Assembly (NCBI GenBank): GCA_002455915.1
Contig: DKLU01000218.1
Location: 1-15,893, forward strand
Reading direction: 5' to 3'
DNA: 15,893 nucleotides
Source of the DNA: Chryseobacterium sp. UBA6632
GTDB lineage: Bacteria > Bacteroidota > Bacteroidia > Flavobacteriales > Weeksellaceae
Shown here: piece by piece, positions 14,321 through 15,893 of the stretch
Position numbering within the stretch: the stretch's first letter is position 1
Layout: every line of letters begins with the position of its first letter
Position numbers and translations under genes: made by a program
Notes under the pieces: generated by a model
Seen by the model: the letters and a program-made list of their open reading frames with translations, nothing else
Databases searched by the model: none
What the model was told of the DNA's origin: nothing

Positions 14321-15352
14321 ATGAAATTTTCATTCAAAAACGACTATTCAGAAGGTTGTCATCCTACTATTTTACAGGCACTTTTACAGCATAATCTTGA
14401 TCAGCAGGCAGGTTACGGAGAAGATGAATATTCTCTAAAGGCTAAAGATTTGATCAAAGAAAAAATGAAAAGTCCTCATTCTGAAATTTATTTTGTTTCA
14501 GGCGGAACTCAGGCTAATTTAATTGTAATTTCTTCTATCTTAAGACCTTATCAATGTGCAATTTCTGCGGCTACCGGACATATTTTGAATAATGAGACTG
14601 GAGCTATTGAAGCAACCGGGCATAAAATTTTAGGGATAGAAAAAGAAGACGGAAAACTAACTCCCGACGATATTATTCCCGTTTTGGAAAATCATCGAAA
14701 TGTTCCTCATCAGGTAATGCCTAAACTAGTCTATATTTCTAATTCTACAGAGTTGGGAACGATTTACACATTGAAAGAATTAGAAGAACTTTCGGCTTTT
14801 TGTAAAGAAAATAAGTTGTATTTATTTATGGATGGCGCGAGATTGGGACATGGTTTAAAGGCAGAAATCAACGATCTTACCTTAGAAAAAGTAGCAGAAC
14901 TTACGGATGTTTTCTATTTAGGCGGAACGAAAAACGGAGCATTGATCGGAGAAGCAATTATCATTAATAATCAGGAACTTCAACAGGATTTTGCTTTTAA
15001 TATCAAACAAAAGGGAGCGCTTTTGGCAAAAGGAAGATTACTAGGAATTCAATTTTTAGAATTGATGAAAAATGATCTTTACTTTGATCTGGCAAAACAT
15101 GCGAATCAACAGGCAATGAAAATTAAAAATGTAATGAAGGAAAAAGGAATTCAGTTTCTTTCCGATACGTATACCAACCAGATTTTTCCGATTTTAAGTA
15201 ATGATTTAATTCAAAAACTATCCGAAAAATTTGACTTTTATATTTGGAAAAAAATAGATTCAGAATTTTCAGCTATTCGTTTAATAACTTCCTGGAATAC
15301 AGGTGATGAACCTATTAATGATTTTATTGAAATTATTAAAAATGAATTATAA
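14321..15352 (+). CDS. ltaE: Low-specificity threonine aldolase
   Basis: A 343-residue fold-type I PLP enzyme of the beta-eliminating lyase family. It would split L-threonine/allo-threonine to glycine and acetaldehyde, and possibly related beta-hydroxy amino acids. Marks are FKNDYSEGCHP at the start (5-15), YGEDEYSL (32-39), VSGGTQANL (59-67), HILNNETGAIEATGHK (87-102), MDGARLGHGL (170-179) and the PLP lysine K204 in YLGGTKNGALIGEA. Length matches the family (about 330-345). The start ATG follows an A+T-rich region with a poor TAATTTTA box (14309-14316). The gene stands alone and is followed by a strong terminator. It diverges from the DtxR-type gene with an 85-bp gap, so control by that repressor is possible but unproven. 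Confidence 0.92.
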   Translation: MKFSFKNDYSEGCHPTILQALLQHNLDQQAGYGEDEYSLKAKDLIKEKMKSPHSEIYFVSGGTQANLIVISSILRPYQCAISAATGHILNNETGAIEATGHKILGIEKEDGKLTPDDIIPVLENHRNVPHQVMPKLVYISNSTELGTIYTLKELEELSAFCKENKLYLFMDGARLGHGLKAEINDLTLEKVAELTDVFYLGGTKNGALIGEAIIINNQELQQDFAFNIKQKGALLAKGRLLGIQFLELMKNDLYFDLAKHANQQAMKIKNVMKEKGIQFLSDTYTNQIFPILSNDLIQKLSEKFDFYIWKKIDSEFSAIRLITSWNTGDEPINDFIEIIKNEL

Positions 15353-15359
15353 TAAATTA

Positions 15360-15387
15360 AAAAACAGCCTAAAAATAGGCTGTTTTT
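15360..15387. terminator. Strong terminator after the threonine aldolase gene
   Basis: AAAAACAGCCTA (15360-15371) pairs perfectly with TAGGCTGTTTTT (15376-15387) around an AAAA loop. It begins 7 bp after the stop codon. The stem has T-runs on both strands, so it may also stop transcripts coming from the right. Confidence 0.9.
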
Positions 15388-15400
15388 CTTTTTGAATATT

Positions 15401-15451
15401 TTAATTTTCCTGAAGAATTTTCTTAATTCCTTCAATCAAATGGTTTAAAAT
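15401..15451 (-). pseudogene. Possible C-terminal remnant of a lost gene
   Basis: On the minus strand a 16-codon frame encodes a peptide ending LIEGIKKILQEN followed by TAA (15401-15403), just before the bidirectional hairpin. It looks like an amphipathic helix from the end of a real protein, but an in-frame stop lies directly upstream (15452-15454) and there is no start. It could be a decayed gene tail or chance. Confidence 0.2.
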
Positions 15452-15557
15452 TTAAAGTTTGCATAGTTCTTAATAATATTTGTTATTGATAAGTGTGTAA
15501 ACCTATTGCAACAAATATCATACAAATTATACCTATATTTAGAGAATAATTTAAATT

Positions 15558-15893
15558 TTATTTTAATGCTTTTGCAACTATTTTGCAATCAGCTGATTTT
15601 AAATTATTTCCTCCGGCATATCTTATCTTTTTCTCGCTCACATATTTCGTTCCTGTTTCAGTATCTCTTTGTCCGATTCCTTCAACCAAACCGTCTTTTG
15701 TCTGAAGAAAATAGATGTCATTTTTATTTCCTGTAGTTCCTTCTGCTGCAAATTCGTAAGTCAACTTGAGCGTATCGCCAGATTTAAATCCTGACAAATC
15801 GCCCTTATTGCTGTCTTTTTCACTATTTTTTGTTGCCATTTTTCCTGTAATAGTTCCTAGATTATCATCAATACTTACAAAAACAGTGTCTTT
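15558..15893 (-). CDS. Unidentified protein, C-terminal part (runs off the right edge)
   Basis: The minus-strand frame is open from the window edge to a stop at 15558. The ATG at 15839 is probably internal, because the 18 codons before it are also open and look like protein (VFVSIDDNLGTITGK). The visible 111 residues are polar and rich in Lys, Gly, Thr and Asp. Short alternating segments suggest beta strands (GDTLKLTYEFA, KNDIYFLQTKDG), and there is a single Cys near the end (KSADCKIVAKALK). No membrane segment, metal motif or known family signature is seen. It might be the C-terminal domain of a secreted or periplasmic protein, but the N-terminus is outside the window. I do not recognise it. 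Confidence 0.6.
   Translation of the reverse strand, partial: KDTVFVSIDDNLGTITGKMATKNSEKDSNKGDLSGFKSGDTLKLTYEFAAEGTTGNKNDIYFLQTKDGLVEGIGQRDTETGTKYVSEKKIRYAGGNNLKSADCKIVAKALK

Noticed and set aside
15506..15736. 76-codon plus-strand frame rich in Leu and Phe
   Set aside because: It overlaps the minus-strand right-edge gene. The hydrophobic look comes from being the complement of a Lys/Glu-rich coding strand, and it starts in low-complexity A+T-rich DNA.
1..15893. tRNA/rRNA genes, CRISPR array, transposase or integrase, prophage
   Set aside because: Reading both strands gave no cloverleaf-like segment, regularly spaced repeat set, or mobile-element protein motif.

Overview
The window looks like chromosomal DNA from a flavobacterium-type Bacteroidota, probably of the Chryseobacterium/Elizabethkingia group. 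That placement is an inference. It rests on the high A+T content, the near absence of Shine-Dalgarno sequences, several exact TAnnTTTG boxes (the Bacteroidetes -7 element) just upstream of starts, and a TssN-type gene, which belongs to the Bacteroidetes form (subtype iii) of the type VI secretion system.

Layout. (1) 1-6396: a biotin locus. A MocR-type PLP-dependent regulator (minus strand) diverges from a tight operon: a ferritin-like di-iron protein, bioF, bioD, bioB, a 71-bp imperfect palindrome, then bioA. The first four genes overlap by 11, 4 and 4 bp. Together BioF, BioA, BioD and BioB make the whole path from a pimeloyl thioester to biotin. No recognisable gene for making the pimeloyl group (bioC, bioH, bioI, bioW, bioZ) is present. 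The place such a gene often takes is held by the di-iron protein, and this is the most interesting point in the window. (2) 6529-7320: a secreted S1/P1-type zinc nuclease on the minus strand. (3) 7615-10675: three type VI secretion genes, tssG-tssN-tssK (baseplate, membrane protein, baseplate connector), closed by a strong terminator. (4) 10852-13552: an EgtE-like class V PLP enzyme converging on an Lrp/AsnC regulator. The regulator in turn diverges from an EamA-family exporter, so it probably controls that exporter. (5) 13582-15352: a DtxR/MntR-type metal-dependent repressor with a dyad over its own promoter, divergent from a low-specificity threonine aldolase. (6) 15401-15893: a possible short gene remnant and the 3' part of an unidentified minus-strand gene that runs off the right edge.

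No tRNA, rRNA, CRISPR array, transposase or integrase is seen. Five of the proteins have PLP folds (MocR, BioF, BioA, the class V enzyme, threonine aldolase). Several starts were moved inward from upstream TTG or ATG codons because the upstream codon lies in a promoter box or because the protein family starts later.
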